The notes beneath the pieces are model-generated. The model searched no databases. It was not told the origin of the DNA and was given only the letters and a program-made list of their open reading frames with translations. From Theristus sp. LFF4_11 (taxonomy: Eukaryota; Nematoda; Chromadorea; Monhysterida; Xyalidae), in assembly GCA_030248135.1 (NCBI GenBank), contig JASANC010004071.1:124001-188000 (forward strand): DNA of 64,000 nucleotides, in the 5' to 3' direction. Made by a program: the position numbers and the translations under genes. How positions within the stretch are numbered: the first letter of the stretch is position 1; each line of letters opens with the position of its first letter. This document shows, piece after piece, positions 24,453 to 36,600 of the stretch.

Positions 24453-26391
24453 TTCAAGCTTTTTGTGATCGATTTCGGCTTTTCTTCGTCGGATGCTGAA
24501 CTTTCGTTCATGCTCTGTAAAAATACCGTAAATTCTCCGCGTGGAACGAGCCTGTATAAAGACTGAAAATTCAATATTTTCACCGCCGTTTCATATTTTG
24601 TGAAATGAGCACTTTTTTGAGCTGTCCTTTTATTTTTGAGAAACTTGAAAAAGACTGTCGACTATTCGTTTTTCCCACGGTTGGCCCCGCGGGACTTGGT
24701 CTCCCCTATTCATCAAGCTCGAGAATTTACGTAAAATTGAAAAAGGGTCGAACTGTTGAATGAAACCACAGATTCTAATTTCTTCGAAACGGTGCCCAAG
24801 GTAGATGTCTAATTGGTCACGTTTCGTACTGTTTGATATCATATGGGTTCCTCATTAGAACCTGTCAATCAAATGAATAACTTCACGCATTGTGTACTGC
24901 ACTGTGCGTTTACTGACCTCCTCACTGAAGCACTATCTAAAAAAGAATGGTTTTAATGAAAAGCCTTTTATGGTTATTCATTGGTGAACTTGGGTGCGTA
25001 AGTGTGATTTCAGTGATTTCGCAGTGTTTGGAAAGAAGTAGGCGTTTCGCGATTTGTGATGACGCTATTTTTCCTGTTTTTCACGTGTCTTGTGAACTTT
25101 TTTATAAACTGGTTTTGTGACGTTCCGCTCACCCAAAAGCCATCTGCACCGGTTTTTTTGAATTTCTGTTCAGACAAACCTGTTTGCTAAAAAATTTGTT
25201 TGCAATTGTAATTGTTGTGAATTATGATTTGACAATTTTAAAGAATTTATGTGTAGTTACTGTCACTTTGTTTTGTTATTGTTCTTTATTTTCGCCGCAA
25301 TTAAAACTGTCAAATATTACACTCACTTTTTGAATAATTTATCAGAACCGTAACTGAAAACGTTGTTAATCGAGTTTTAACTTGCATACAATAAAGTTCT
25401 TACAAAAATGCCATTATGCGGAGAACATTTTGCAGAAAAAGTCGAAATTGACACGTACGCACCCGGTGGTTTTTCTGAAAATTGTCTGTGTCTTCTGGTG
25501 GTTGCCATCGCTGTACTTTTATTCTCATGTGTTTTTTTAACATGATTTCAACAATATTCTTTTTTAAAGAGAGCGGGACAGTTTCTCACTATTGCATACA
25601 TCCTATCAACAAAAATGGATAAAATCAAGACAGTGTTGATTTTGTGACGAATTTCTGTTGGCGGTGAAAACTTGATTGCCAATTGTTGCCCATTTCAGTG
25701 GTGCACGACCGGTTAATCGCTTGACTGGTTATCTCTTGGGTTTGAAACTTTTAAACTTTTCATATCAGTTCGTAGTTTCTCAAAACTTCCAATTTGTTTG
25801 GTGAAAGGGATTTCAAAATTTGTATACTGCCAGCGTGAAACAGGGCAGAGGTGCTTGGTCAGTTTTCGTTCAAGCGAAGTGGTTCAATTTTTAGCTATTT
25901 TTTCTGAGAGTTTTCAATTTTTAAATCGCTTCATTTCAATTAGGATCAGTGCACATTGTAACTGGTTTTATTGATCGGTTCTGTTCCGATTGGTTAGAAA
26001 GCAGCCAATCAACGCGTCGTCATTCGATGTTCAATGCAAAACCTGGAAATTTTAATCAATTTAGTCGGCCTGCTTTTGAGGCGGATTATGCAAATGACAG
26101 TCGCAGACCAGATGTACCCTTTGCTATTATCAAGCCACATAAACGAAAGGAAATGAGACTTTGATTTCGTCATTTTGTGGATGTTCCTTTGCCATATGAA
26201 CTGAAACGACCCTGTCCTCGGTTTTCACAGAAACACACACCATTATTCTGTGAATATTGCTCTGATTGGCCGCATATTTGAATACGGCACGTTCATTGCT
26301 CACAACACCGGCATGACGCAGCCAATCAGTCTGCTATAGTTTGTTTAGTTCCATTCACGTCTCATGCACCTATTTTGTACATGGAATATGC
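24453..26391. other. T-rich DNA after eIF2-beta
   Basis: No supported exon. The + strand is T-rich, as in introns and 3' regions of + genes here. The only clear AATAAA I noticed downstream of the eIF2-beta stop is at 25390-25395, about 0.9 kb away, so the 3' UTR may be long or use a variant signal. Confidence 0.35.
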
Positions 26392-26763
26392 ATGCAGAAC
26401 AGAGAACAGCAGCAAAGCTACGCTGGCCATGTCAGCTACATGGATAAGGTGCGACGCTTGTTTGTGTGGGCACCCACAACCGTCGGTGGGCACGTAGCAT
26501 GGGCCCTGGCACTACGCACCACGCTTCACGTTAGCATTGCGCAATATCACTGTTTCGGTTTGAGCTTGCGATTCAGCAAGCCACGCAGGAAACTCGGCGA
26601 TAAAAGTGGCCTGATTGAATTTGTCTTCATTGCTTGTATGCAAGGCTTAGCGTACGCACAAAAACTGGGTGAGCTGCAAGAAAGCGGCCATCTCGCCTGC
26701 TCATTACCTATTGAAATGCATTTTGACCGCTGCTCCGGGAATGGTGCAAAAGGCGATCAATAA
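26392..26763 (+). CDS. Candidate 123-residue frame, unknown
   Basis: An ATG-started frame ends in TAA and is more GC-rich than its surroundings. The product has mixed composition (VRRLFVWAPTTVGGHVAWAL, LIEFVFIACMQGLAYAQKLG), with two hydrophobic stretches. I recognise no family, and it does not resemble the missing N-terminal part of PAM. It may be a real single-exon gene, part of a longer transcript, or an old repeat: the DNA contains a short inverted word, GTGGGCACCCAC. Confidence 0.25.
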   Translation: MQNREQQQSYAGHVSYMDKVRRLFVWAPTTVGGHVAWALALRTTLHVSIAQYHCFGLSLRFSKPRRKLGDKSGLIEFVFIACMQGLAYAQKLGELQESGHLACSLPIEMHFDRCSGNGAKGDQ

Positions 26764-27911
26764 GTGTCGTACAGCCGTGCTGCTGATATTTATTTGCTCG
26801 CTGTATATCGCTTAGCTGAACCCTGTTTTGTGCTTTTGGTGTTTTCTTTCTCACCTAGCAATTGGCACAAAATGTAGAACTCTAGAACATTGTCTTTTTT
26901 GTTTGCATCTGTCTGATTGGTGGGCTGTCTTTTTGCATTCGGCGCGCGATTAACTTTGGTAGCTTTTGCCAGTTTTCAGTTTTTGATTTGCTATTTCAAC
27001 CGAACGTCAGTTTGACGTTATTAGGTGTTAAAAGTGCGATTTTTGCTCACAATTTGCCTGTGAGTTGGTAATAAGCAAAGACTTCGCTTCAATTAAATTT
27101 TTCAATAAATTTTTACTGCACAATGTTGAAACTGAAACCGTCCGATTTCTTTCTGTTTTGAATTGGTTTTTAGCAGACAAAATATAACATTTCTTTAAAA
27201 TTTTTGTATGCTTGTGCCATGCATGATTTTATTTGCTGAAATCCCGTGTTTTCTTTTCTTTCAATGTTCGTAGTTTTTCTGCCTGTATCGTTCAGTAGTG
27301 TTGGGTACGCATCAGAACAGAACACATTCTTTTGCTTGTTTGTTTATTTGTCGAGTGCTACGTAAATTAGTTGCTCTGTCCAACAGATCATGTGAAAAAG
27401 GGTAAAAATTAGTTCAAACATTCATTAGGTTTGTGAACCAAATGTTTTTCAAGTGTTTGAGCGTGTAGCCTGTTGATTAGCTGTTCACATAAATTTGGCT
27501 GTGCTGCTAAAAATCTGCTAAAATTAAACGCAACGATTGTTGGACAATAATCACCACAATGACCGGATTTGTGTCATCTATTGTTTGAATACTTTTTGAA
27601 TCTAGTTAGCTAGCCGTATGTGGAAATTCATCTAATTGAGATTCGATTTCCATTTGTTATGATCTTGAAGCAAGGGCCTGAAATAGGGTTTATTTACTGT
27701 GATCATTGCTTAAATTATCCATATTGATGAACGTAATTCTAGTTTCACGGGTTGTTCTTATCGCGGGTTTCGGAACAAAATGTTTTGACACTGAAGAGGT
27801 TTTCTTGCCAAATACAAAAAATCGTTTTTCGTTTTGTTTCTATTATTGCAGCTTTAGCTGCGAAGAAACGGATTTTCAAGGGTAAGAAAAATTTGGAGAA
27901 TTTAAAAAAGG
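26764..27911. other. No supported gene; T-rich
   Basis: Intron-like, T-rich + strand with no exon I can defend. I looked specifically for the paired-His copper motif (HHM) of the N-terminal PHM domain in this and the preceding 2 kb and did not find it. Confidence 0.4.
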
Positions 27912-28075
27912 GGGGGGGGGGGGAAAAAAGGAAAAAACAAAGGGGGGGGGGGTGGGGTGTGGGGTTTTTTTGGGGGGGGGGGGGGACGGGGTGGGGCGGG
28001 GGGGGGGGGTGTTGGGGGGGGGGCGCGTGGGGCGGGGGGCGGGGGGGGGGTGGGGGGGGGAGGGGGGTGGGGGGT

Positions 28076-28115
<40 letters not shown>

Positions 28116-28136
28116 AAAAAAAAAAATATATTGTGG
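27912..28136 (+). repeat. About 225-bp block of almost pure G
   Basis: The + strand is almost entirely G, with isolated A, T or C every few bases, ending in a long uninterrupted G run and then poly-A. Several overlapping frames run through it as poly-Gly but have no coding value. It lies directly beside the left end of a large palindrome. A G-quadruplex-forming satellite is possible, as is a base-calling or assembly artefact. Confidence 0.7.
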
Positions 28137-28143
28137 GGGGTGT

Positions 28144-31100
28144 TAACACCGGTTGCACCTAAGAGTGGGGGGGCCTAGTACTGAAGTGCTGCTACACGGG
28201 GTCAAAATCAAACTAATGGTGCAGCGTTATTCTACTCAACAAGGAGCTTCAGTTTCACCCATAAACCATGCCTTGAAACTCCCTATAGCGGCCGCTATAG
28301 GGCGCGAAATTAAAAAAAAAACCTCGATTTTTTGCCGTTTTTTGCAAAGTGTACCATGTTGCAACGCATTTTTCTACCCAAGCGGATGTTTTTCAGAACC
28401 TGAAATAGTGTGCGTTTTGAAGATCTTGCGGAGCTCTACCAAGATATTAGCTCCGTCAAATCGGATCGTGTCCCTATTTTTCACTGTGAGCTACGCAAAA
28501 TTACTTTTTTTGCATTTTTCACACTTTTTCCTTACTTTTATTTTCATGCAATGACAAAACAGTTTCTGACCCTGATTTTTGTGTCAAACAGGGGTTTTCG
28601 AGGTCGCTGAATTCGAATCTGACCTTAGATTGTTTTCCCGGGCAACTTTTTGCCCAAAAATTGGGCAAAAACGCATTTTTTGCGTTTTTCAGTGTTTTTT
28701 GTTTTAATGTTTTAATTTTATGCGTGGATTTTATTAAAAAAACTATTTCTGACAAAGCTTTACAACCGTTGTACTTGAATCAGTTTTTATATTTTGCAAC
28801 TGACCGCTTGCTTACCCAAAAAATGGGTAAAATGTTGATTTTTTTGCTTTTTTCATATGTTTTCGTTTCACAGTGAAAAAAATCAGTTCAGAAATAACTT
28901 TTAATTTTAATTTTTAAATCTCCAGGAGGTTTTCAAGATCGCTGAATTCGAATCTGATTTTAGATTTTTGCCCCGGGCATTTTTATGCCCAAAAATTGGG
29001 CAAAAACGCTTTTTTCGCGTTTTCCAGTGGTTTTTTGTTTTAATTTCTAATTCTAAGTGTGGATTTTTAATAAAAAACTGTTTTCTAATAGCTTTACAAT
29101 TTCTGTACTTGAATACGTTATTATATTTTGTAACGGACCACTTTCTCATCCAAAAATGGGTAAAATATGGATTTTCTGCCGTTTTCAGACGTTTTCGTTT
29201 CATAGTAATAAATAAGTTTGAAAACAATTTTTAAAACCCCTTCCTAGAAGGTCCCAAATGCGCCGAATCCATATCTGTAGGCAAATTTTACAACTGACCC
29301 ATTATTAACCCTTATAAATGGGTAAAAATCTACACTGTAGTCTTTCTGTTGACGTTTTTCTTTTTTGTGTTTGAACCAGACTTGTAAATTGATGTTAATT
29401 TGTCCTCGAGAATTTTTTACGCCGCTGAAGTTGAAATTGTTTTTGGTTTTTTAAAACTGGTGCTTTTTACCCCAATTTTACCCAATTGGGTAAAAACTGT
29501 CACTCTCAGCTTTTTGTTTGAAACTTACATTATGAATGGTTTTGCGTTTCTTTGATGCTTGAGATTGATGAATTCAAGTCTGATGTCATGCACCGAGACT
29601 ACTGTTTTAACCCAAAAGGGTAAAAAGTGGGGCAAAATATAAGGGTAAATGTATATTCGGTATGGGTACATGTCAGTCTGTCAGTCTTGAGAAAAAACTT
29701 GAGAGCTTTAGAAAATAAAAGACTAATGAAAATGAAATACACTAACTAGAATACAGAACCTTTTAACCTTTACAAGCTTGTTTCTCGCAAAAAGCAAAAA
29801 GACCTGAAATAAGGCAAGTGCATAAGTATTTACCCTTTTGGGTTAAAACACTAATCTCGGTGCATGTAGCAGACTTGAATTCATCAATCTCAAGCATCAA
29901 AGAAACGCAAAACCATTCATAATGTACGTTTCAAACAAAAAGCTGAAAGTGACAGTTTTTACCCAATTGGGTAAAATTGGGGTAAAAATGCACCAGTTTT
30001 AAAAAACCAAAAACAAATTCAATTTCAGCGGCGTAAAAAACTTTCGAGGACAAATTAACATCAATTAACAAGTCTGGTTCAAACACAAAAAAGAAAAAGG
30101 TCTACAGAAAGACTACAGTGTAGCTTTTTACCCATTTATAAGGGTTAATAATGGGTCAGTTGTAAAATTTGTACATATATGGATTCGGCGCATTTGGGAA
30201 CTCCTAGGAAGGGGTTTTAAAAATTGTTTTCAAACTTATTTATTGAAAACGTCTGAAAACGGCAAAAAATCCATGTTTTACCCATTTTTGGATGAGAAAG
30301 TGGTCCGTTACAAAATATAATAACGTATTCAAGTACAGAAGTTGTAAAGCTATTAGAAAACAGTTTTTTTAATAAAAATCCACACTTAGAATTAGAAATT
30401 AAAACAAAAAACCACTGGAAAACGCAAAAAAAAGTTTTTTGCCCAATTTTTGGGCAAAAAAATGCCCGGGGCAAAAATCTAAAATCAGATTCGAATTCAG
30501 CGATCTTGAAAACCTCCTGGAGAATTAAAAATTAAAATTAAAAGTTATTTCTGAACTGATTTTTTTCACTGTGAAACGAAAACATATGAAAAAAGCAAAA
30601 AAATCAACATTTTACCCGTTTTTTGGGTGAGCAAGCGGTCAGTTGCAAAATATAAAAACTGATTCAAGTACAACGGTTGTAAAGCTATATCAGAAATAGT
30701 TTTTTTAATAAAATCCACGCATAAAATTAAAACATTAAAACAAAAAACACTGAAAAACGCAAAAAACGCGTTTTTGCCCAATTTTTGGGCAAAAAATTGC
30801 CCGGGGCAAAAATCTAAGGTCAGATTTGAATTCAGCGACCTCGAAAACCCCTGTTTGACACAAAAATCAGGGTCAGAAACTGTTTTGTCATTGCATGAAA
30901 ATAAAAGTAAGGAAAAAGTGTGAAAATGCAAAAAAAGTAATTTTGCGTAGCTCACAGTAAAAAATAGGGACACGATCCGATTTGACGGAGCTAATATCTT
31001 GGTAGAGCTCCGCAAGATCTTCAAAACGCACACTATTTCAGGTTCTGAAAAACATCCGCTTGGGTAGAAAAATGCGTTGCAACATGGTACACTTTGCAAA

Positions 31101-31288
31101 AAACGGCAAAAAATCGAGGTTTTTTTTTAATTTCGCGCCCTATAGCGGCCGCTATAGGGAGTTTCAAGGCATGGTTTATGGGTGAAACTGAAGCTCCTTG
31201 TTGAGTAGAATAACGCTGCACCCTTAGTTTGATTTTGACCCCATGTAGCACTAGGCCCCCCCCCCACTCTTAGGTGCAACCGGTGTTA
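28144..31288. mobile_element. 3.1-kb near-perfect palindrome (giant fold-back element)
   Basis: The left end TAACACCGGTTGCACCTAAG and the right end, its complement, bound two arms of about 1.55 kb meeting near 29710. The outer arm contains CCCTATAGCGGCCGCTATAGGG, itself a perfect 22-bp palindrome, in both arms. Inside each arm, diverged units of roughly 300 bp follow each other, each with GAATTCGAATCTGA, a GCCC..GGGC hairpin word and a T-rich tail. The arms differ at scattered bases and in run lengths, so they are not identical copies. The frames in the arms are mirror images and low in complexity. No transposase. Confidence 0.85.
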
Positions 31289-31410
31289 GTAAAGAAAAAA
31301 AGAGGAAAGTTGGTTTTTTTTTTTTTTTTTTCTATATGTGCGCATTTCGTCGCAGAAGCAGGACCAAAAGAAAAATTTTAATATAATATTAAAATATCTA
31401 GATATATGTA

Positions 31411-31590
31411 CAGTCCAACTCAAAATTACTGTTACAGGCTATCAGCTGATTCGGTTGGTAATCACGTGATGCATGCTTTCCGTGCAGGTGTGCCGTGGCG
31501 TGGAGGTGGAGTCTGTCCTGCACAGAAAGCCTGCATCACGTCACGTGATCGCCTATCAATCAGCTGATAGCTCATAATTTCGAGTTTGAC
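31411..31590. mobile_element. CACGTG palindromic MITE, copy 1
   Basis: TA-flanked left end CAGTCCAACTCAAAATTA; inner arms GCTATCAGCTGATT and ATCACGTGAT are inverted at the right side (TCACGTGATCGCC, AATCAGCTGATAGC). The right tip is eroded. Four more copies lie in ARFGEF3 introns (48581, 57271, 58564, 59779). This copy ends only about 18 bp before a PAM exon and so occupies its branch-point region. Confidence 0.75.
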
Positions 31591-31607
31591 AAAGTGCACA
31601 TTCACAG

Positions 31608-33573
31608 GGACTGCCTGTCAATCGCGCAGTGTCGCAGCACGCAGCACATCATGTACGCGTGGGCGCGCAACGCACCGCCTCTGACCCTTCCGGAGGGGGT
31701 CGCATTTGGTGCGGGCCACCCTGACGACGACATCGACTACCTCGTCCTTCAGGTGCACTATGCCAGGCAGCTCAACGGTCAGTTCAATTCAGCACCAACA
31801 CCTTGATTTCACGTTGTACTTTATGAGAAATAGATGCGCGAGAAAAACAAAACGTTTCATTTGTCGTTTTTGGTTCTCCCGGCAATATCCATGCGGTTAG
31901 ATGACACGTTTGCGGGGAACCACCAATCAGCTCCGCAAACGTGTTGAAACACCGGACGCCAGGGAATACTCGCTAGGCTGCTGGCAATGCGCGAGCAGTC
32001 GGGGCAAGCAGGCAACCGTGCTAGTTGTTGTTGTTTTGGTGTTGTTGTTGTTGCTTATTGCCACTACTGCGGAAGGGTGTATCGCACCAATTTAGGTTAG
32101 TGAGCCCAATGAGCGAAGCTTGTGGACCACCTGCAAAACGCGAATGTTCGGCACCAAGTAATGGGGCACTCATGAAGCAGTATTTAGTGCCCGCGTAGCT
32201 ACGCGTCACTTAATACTGCTTCATGAATGCCGCTTCACCATGAGCGTAGTTGCCGACGGAGAAACGCACCTCCGCAGTCGTCAGCACTGTTTCATTTCGT
32301 CCTCAGGAAACTTCCAACGTTCTTTCTTCGCAGGCAACGTTCTCGATCACACGTCGGTCACAATGAGTCTCATGAGCGAACAGCCGACCTATATCGCCTC
32401 GGTTTATTTGTTCGTCGGCGCAACACCGGTGCCACCGCGGCAGGAAGGTTTGAAAAGCAAATTAAACGCTGAACCTTGTCCTAATTTGCGGGTCTAGAGA
32501 ATCATATATTTCGCAATTTCGCAGCGTTCTACATGCAAGAGACGTGTCAGTACCAGGGCTCCATTGCGATTCATCCGTTTGCGTTCCGCACGCACACGCA
32601 CGGCCTCGGACGGGTCGTGTCGGCGTACTACGTTCACCGGGGTCAGTGGACGCAGATCGGCAAACGGAACCCGCAGTGGCCGCAGGTTCGTTTGCTTGGG
32701 TTGAGAAACTGGCATGATTTTGCTTATAATGTGAACTTATAATTTATCGATCAGTGTAATGAAACTCAAAATCGGCAGTGTGACACACCTGTTTTGCGCT
32801 GCTTATCTTTAATCATTTCTATTTTTAGGAATTTCAAAGAATCAACCGCTCACTAACGATCAACAGCGGTGACTGGATGTCGTCGATATGTCGCTATGAC
32901 AGCACAACACAGCAGAAGACGACTAATGTTGGGTGCGTACGGTTTGGTTGGATGTTTGTTGGAAGTGAAACACGGAACCTGAGCTCTTGCGGGTGAACGA
33001 AATAAAGTGGATGCCAACCTACAAGACTGACATGGTGGTCGACAATCCAGTGATATTTGTGCCGCACATTGCACTGGAACATTCAAGGCAATTGGGCCAC
33101 GCCAGCATGTTCCACCCGACCAGCAAACAAGCATGACGTTCACTGGGTGTAGTTTCGTTAGGTAAATACATACCGCGGTGCGAGGGCTTAGCTGATTGCC
33201 TCTAATTTAGTCTCTTCTACCATAGATAGAAATGTGATTTGAAAAAGTGTCACCGTATTTCAGTGCGACCGGCGCTGACGAGATGTGCAACTTCTACATG
33301 ATGTACTACCGCGACTTCGGCACCGCTAATCCGTTCGTCACGAATTACTGTTCGGTGACCACTCGTTTTCTGCCGTCGGACGGACGTGCGATCGCGGCGG
33401 CCTACCCGCAAGACGGACGCAGTCTGCTGCCGCGCAACGAGGCCTACGAGAATGCGGCCGCGCAGAGCACCATTGAATTCGGTAATTTTAGCAATGGAAC
33501 ACAATTTGCGACACGGCAGAAACCGGACGCTACTGCAGCTGCACCGTTAGCCATTGATAATCATCGCAAACGC

Positions 33574-33638
<65 letters not shown>

Positions 33639-36600
33639 CGTACGCGTCGACATGAGACGAAGACGACGGCGAAAACGACAATATCTGTCGCGACGCCGCG
33701 GCGACGTCGGATTCGGCGACAGTTATAGTAACGGGGACAATAGGATGATGCGGCCTAGGCTCGGCTTCGGGGCGGGTGTGGGCTTTGGTGGCGATGGTGG
33801 CGGTGGGCATGCGTTCGACTATCCATACAGCAACGCTAATTCATTGAACTACGACGACGACGTCGAGTATGTGCTCGATGGAGACCGCGATTTCAATGGT
33901 GCTGGCCGCCGCAGGCATCGCCCTCGGCCGACAACCACTGCGAAGCCGGCTGCACTCGGAAAAGCGATCGACTTGGGCGCATCGGAGGCGGACAATGCCG
34001 CGGCGGTGTGCAACGACTGTAAGGCTTGAACGGTGCATGGTGTTGGTGTTGTGCGTTGTGTGTGGTGTGGTGTGGTGTGGTGTGTTGTCGTTGGTGATGT
34101 GGCCAACTGATGTTGTTGTTGTTGTTTTGGAATGCTTCCGTCGAATTCACCGTTCAGGCTGCAACAGACTGCACTTCAAACTAGAATTTTATTCGGTCTG
34201 CTTAGTTGTCAGGACGTTCTGAAGTCGCCCACGCTTTGGTTCTTGTTATTTCCAATAGCACACGCTTGAGCACTTGCTACGGGAATGACGCATGGTCTTC
34301 ACTCTTCATATTGTGTTTCTACAGCACGATCGTCCAGGAAGCGATTATATGTCAACTCAACTTAACAGCGTCTTAACTAACGGACCCCGGATCGACCGTA
34401 CTTTCGGAGGCGCTCCATCAGCCGCGAAATTGGAATGCTGCACCGATGACGATGTCATCGTCTGCGACAACAAGAACTGCAATGCTGCGCATCGTGGGCG
34501 TTACTTGCATTGCAATCTCGATGTTCTGTTGTATTTCTCGCTTCGTATGGTCTCTAGTTTTCCTCGTTCTTCGCATGATTCGTTGGTGTTGTGGTGTGAA
34601 GAATGACGATCACATCGTTGTGAGACAGCCATAGACCACGTCGCATTACTGCCATATTTTGCTTATTTGTGTCACATTGTGCAGTCATTTAGCATAAATT
34701 CGTTGGTTATTCCTCAAATCAGTCGTATTTCCCCAACACTTCCAACGTGCCACTTTCCAGGTGTCGTCGAACGCAACAAACTGACGTCAATTGGCAACGT
34801 GAACATTGGCCAAATTGGCGGCCTCGCGGTGCACCCAGTCACCGGTAATGTGCTCGTTTTCCATCGTGGCGATCGAGTGTGGGGCGCAAAGTGAGTGGAA
34901 ACGGAACTTTTATTAACTCAGCCTGTCAGCAGCAGTGGCAGCCTATGAGCTCGTATGGTTTCGAGTTTTAGAACGCAGGTTTTTTGGTTCTTTCTGCTTG
35001 TCAGTTCAGCACGGACCTGTTCTTCTAACAAGCGATAGTTTTCAAAAAGCATTTTCAACATCAATCTGTTTTCAGCACATTTGATTTGACGAACCGATTG
35101 CGCGAGAAAATTCCGGTCTCAGCGGATGCCGTGCTCGTTGTGAATTTCAACGGCCAACAACCGACGCTCGTGTCGTCTTGGGGACGCAACACGTAAGAAA
35201 AGATGATGATTTTCGCCGTTTTACTGTTGTGATTACAATTCTTTTAGCGTCTTTCTATTCGAATATGATGAATATTGTCATAGTTTAATCCCTGTTTTTT
35301 ACAGTTTTTACATGCCACATGGCATTCATGTGGACAGCGCTGGTGCAGTTTGGTTGACCGATGTTGGCATGCATCAGGTGTTCAAATACACGCCGAATGA
35401 AAGTCGGTTGTCGTTCGATGGTGTTTTTTGTTTTTTTTTTGATTTTCTGAACAAAGGTTATGTGAAACAAACAAAAAATAAATGTTGTCAAATTTTCGGT
35501 CCACATCGCAGCCATTTTAGCTTCCCTTGCACTTGTGAGGCTTACACAACAAGCGGACTGTTGTGTTGTGCCCTTTGCGTGGTTAGGGTCATGGCCACAG
35601 GGGAGTATGACGTGACACTGCGTGACTCCGTTGACAAAATACGGTTCTCCTTCTCTGAAGTATCATAATCGAATCAACCTTTCAATTATTCCAACCGAGT
35701 TTATAATCGCCAACAGAACATCGTGTCCACGGCATAAACTATTGTGGATTTATTCAAACGTGTCCGGACTAGCGTGACGTCATTTTATTTAAAAACGCCC
35801 GTTTGTCAAAGTACAGGCACTAAAATTTCAGTTTGGTGTGACTGATTCGACATTCACCATTTGTTTACGGGAAGAAATCGGCTAAACGGATAGTCTGGTT
35901 TGCAGTGAACGACAAGCGCATGTTTTGTGGCACATGACGTCATTTCAGTGGGACACGTTTAAAAAATAGGCCATACCATAAAGTCATTTTTCAATATTTC
36001 AAAGGCAATCCGTCTGTGAAGCTTGGTGGAAGCCAATAAAATATTCAGAAATCAGCGGGTTTGGCATTTTCTCGCGCGCTTTTGGTACAAGTAATTGACT
36101 TCTGAAATTTCCTTGTCACTCAAATAATTCATTCTTTCTGCGACTGAAAAGTGATAACAGCCAACTAATGCCATGGCCAAGAAAAATGACATGGTACTTT
36201 ATGCGATGACCGCGACTAGTTCTCACCAGTGCACACACACACACTGCAGAAGGCGTGATGCGTCAGTCGCTGAGTCTCGGTCAGTCGTTCACTCCCGGCA
36301 GCGACGTGCGCACGTTCTGCAAGCCGACTGCCGTGGCGACATTGGCCGACGGCACGGTGTTCGTTGCTGACGGGTACTGCAACAGCAGGGTCGTCAAGTA
36401 CTCGGCCGACGCCAAGTATCTGGTACGTCAGTGCTGCTCACATTTGCTTCAAACTAACAGCAACAACCGGTGCTGTCACGTTGGACGCTTTCGCTGTCGA
36501 AGACTTGACTTGATGACAACTTCAGTGGATTGTGGCGTTAGGTTGATTAATTGAGAGGTCCGGTCCACGGCCACGTCCTATTGAAGTTTTACAGTTTTGC

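Noticed and set aside
27752..28178. Several overlapping open frames through the G block (poly-Gly or, on the other strand, poly-Pro)
   Set aside because: They exist only because GGG/CCC have no stop codons; low complexity, no splice or start support.
28519..31251. Open frames of 66-177 codons in the palindrome arms
   Set aside because: Phe/Leu/Lys-rich mirror images of each other inside repeats, with no motif of a transposase or polymerase.
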